From positions 1,635,826 through 1,699,825 of the forward strand of contig NZ_OZ024668.1 in NCBI RefSeq assembly GCF_902497775.2: a DNA stretch of 64,000 nt, read 5' to 3'. Origin of the DNA: Pseudomonas fluorescens (lineage in GTDB: Bacteria > Pseudomonadota > Gammaproteobacteria > Pseudomonadales > Pseudomonadaceae). The position numbers and the translations under genes were made by a program. Position 1 is the stretch's first letter; the number at the start of each line of letters is the position of its first letter. The notes below the pieces were generated by a model. It was not told the origin of the DNA and did no database searches. It saw only the letters and a list, made by a program, of their open reading frames with translations. Shown piece after piece: positions 63,121 to 64,000 of this stretch.

Positions 63121-64000
63121 TCAGGCCTCGGTGTACGGGGCGTAGTCCAGGTAGCCCTTGGCGCCGCCACCGTAGTAGGTGTCGCGGTCCGGGGTGGTCA
63201 ACGGCCAACCGTTCTTCAGCCGGGCGACCAGGTCGGGGTTGGCGATGAACGGCTGGCCAAAGCCCGCCAGGTCGATCAAGCCGGCGTCCACCAGGTCCTG
63301 GGCACGCTCCAGGGTCATGTCACCGGCCAGGATCAGCGCGGTCTGGCCCAGTTGCGCCTTGCAGTGCGCCAGCAGCTCACGCAGTGCCTGTTCCTGGGCC
63401 ACGGCGCCTTCGCTGGCAAGGAAGAAGTGGGTCTGGTCCATCACATGCACATAGGCGATGTCGCGTTCACCCATGCCGGCGCAGAGGGCCGAGTAGGTCT
63501 GGTCGATTTGTGGGTAGATCGGCATGTCGAACAGTTGACCGTAGGGCGAGATGCGGATGCCGACCTTGTCGGCGCCGATGCGGTTGACCACCGCATCGAC
63601 CACTTCAAAGACGAAGCGCAGACGGTTTTCCAGGGTGTCGGCGGCGTAACGGTCGCTGCGGTCGTTGACCAGCGGATTAAGGAACTGCTCGATCAGATAA
63701 CCGTTGGCGCCGTGGATTTCCACGCCGTCGAAGCCTGCGGCAATCGCATTGGCTGCGGCCTGGGCGAAGTCCGCAACCACCCGGCCGACTTCTTCGGTGC
63801 TCAACGGGCGCGGGGTCGAGGTCGGGACAAAGCCTGGCTCGCCGCTGTCGGTGTAGCCGAAGGCAATCGCGCCCTGGGCGACCTTGCTGGTGGCGCTGAC
63901 CGGGGCCTGGCCATCGAGCTGGATCGAGGTGTGCGACACCCGGCCGACATGCCACAGCTGGGCGAAGATCTTGCCGCCGACGCTGTGCACCGAGTCGGTT
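63121..64000 (-). CDS. Old yellow enzyme-family (NemA/XenB) oxidoreductase, N-terminal part beyond window
   Basis: The frame is open to the right edge; about 292 residues of the C-terminal part are visible out of roughly 350-360. GKIFAQLWHVGRVSH, VEIHGANGYLIEQFL (the His/Asn substrate-binding pair), RLRFVFEVVDAV and the FMN phosphate-binding segment DLAGFGQPFIANPDL are typical of NemA/XenB flavoproteins, which reduce alkenes, nitro esters and similar xenobiotics with NAD(P)H. The FMN enzyme is cytoplasmic. It lies 112 bases upstream of the TonB receptor, and any link is unknown. Confidence 0.9.
   Translation of the reverse strand, partial: TDSVHSVGGKIFAQLWHVGRVSHTSIQLDGQAPVSATSKVAQGAIAFGYTDSGEPGFVPTSTPRPLSTEEVGRVVADFAQAAANAIAAGFDGVEIHGANGYLIEQFLNPLVNDRSDRYAADTLENRLRFVFEVVDAVVNRIGADKVGIRISPYGQLFDMPIYPQIDQTYSALCAGMGERDIAYVHVMDQTHFFLASEGAVAQEQALRELLAHCKAQLGQTALILAGDMTLERAQDLVDAGLIDLAGFGQPFIANPDLVARLKNGWPLTTPDRDTYYGGGAKGYLDYAPYTEA

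Overview
The window is a contiguous piece of a GC-rich gammaproteobacterial chromosome, almost certainly a Pseudomonas of the P. putida group. The evidence is the paired REP hairpins built on a GCGGG(G)CAAGCCCGCTCC core in many intergenic gaps, the density of LysR, TetR and GNAT genes, and familiar Pseudomonas proteins (KatG, GabP-like permease, RlhA, CapB-type cold-shock protein, class II UvrA). I see no rRNA, tRNA, insertion sequence, integrase or CRISPR array. The region looks like ordinary chromosome with several accessory cassettes. A GNAT gene is cut at the left edge and an old yellow enzyme gene at the right edge.

Layout. 0-12 kb: an NDH-2-like flavoprotein facing an Rrf2 regulator, a flavodoxin-fold quinone reductase facing a TetR regulator, a DUF1963 protein, a SleB-like hydrolase facing a double CAP-domain protein, a SulP transporter, a class II UvrA and a type 2 ArgC. 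12-17 kb: a LysR regulator, a GNAT enzyme, then a tight three-gene operon (haem-oxygenase-like iron enzyme, NPPY methyltransferase, YbdK-type carboxylate-amine ligase) that looks like an uncharacterised small-molecule pathway. 17-25 kb: small proteins, a lipoprotein, an NmrA-like protein, a DUF1835 protein, a large patatin-like lipoprotein, and a LysR/DHA2 efflux pair. 25-30 kb: a GntR-SDR-BKACE-MFS catabolic operon of unknown substrate. 30-32 kb: an RNA repair pair (RNA ligase plus HD-Pnk). 32-42 kb: an LprI-like protein, a GFA protein, a cold-shock gene with a degenerate paralogue, Nudix, a possible SUKH-3 protein, an MHS transporter with an M20 amidohydrolase and a LysR regulator, Rid and GNAT proteins, a GabP-like permease, and an M41-like protease without its AAA module. 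42-54 kb: katG, a YecA-like protein, DUF1444, an amidase-Rid pair, rlhA, DUF3885, a lipoprotein and DUF1176.

54-60 kb holds the most striking cassette: a 72-residue double-glycine-leader peptide divergent from a complete type I secretion operon (HlyD-type adaptor, C39-peptidase ABC transporter, TolC-type outer-membrane protein). This fits a microcin-like peptide export system. No immunity gene is obvious, so the role of the peptide is open. The window ends with a small conserved protein, a VOC protein, a FecA-type TonB receptor and the truncated old yellow enzyme.

Regulation visible in the DNA includes palindromes in four divergent or autoregulated promoters (Rrf2/NDH, LysR/argC, LysR/DHA2 pump, GntR operon), a tandem repeat between the TetR gene and its neighbour, and a strong bidirectional terminator next to the peptide gene.
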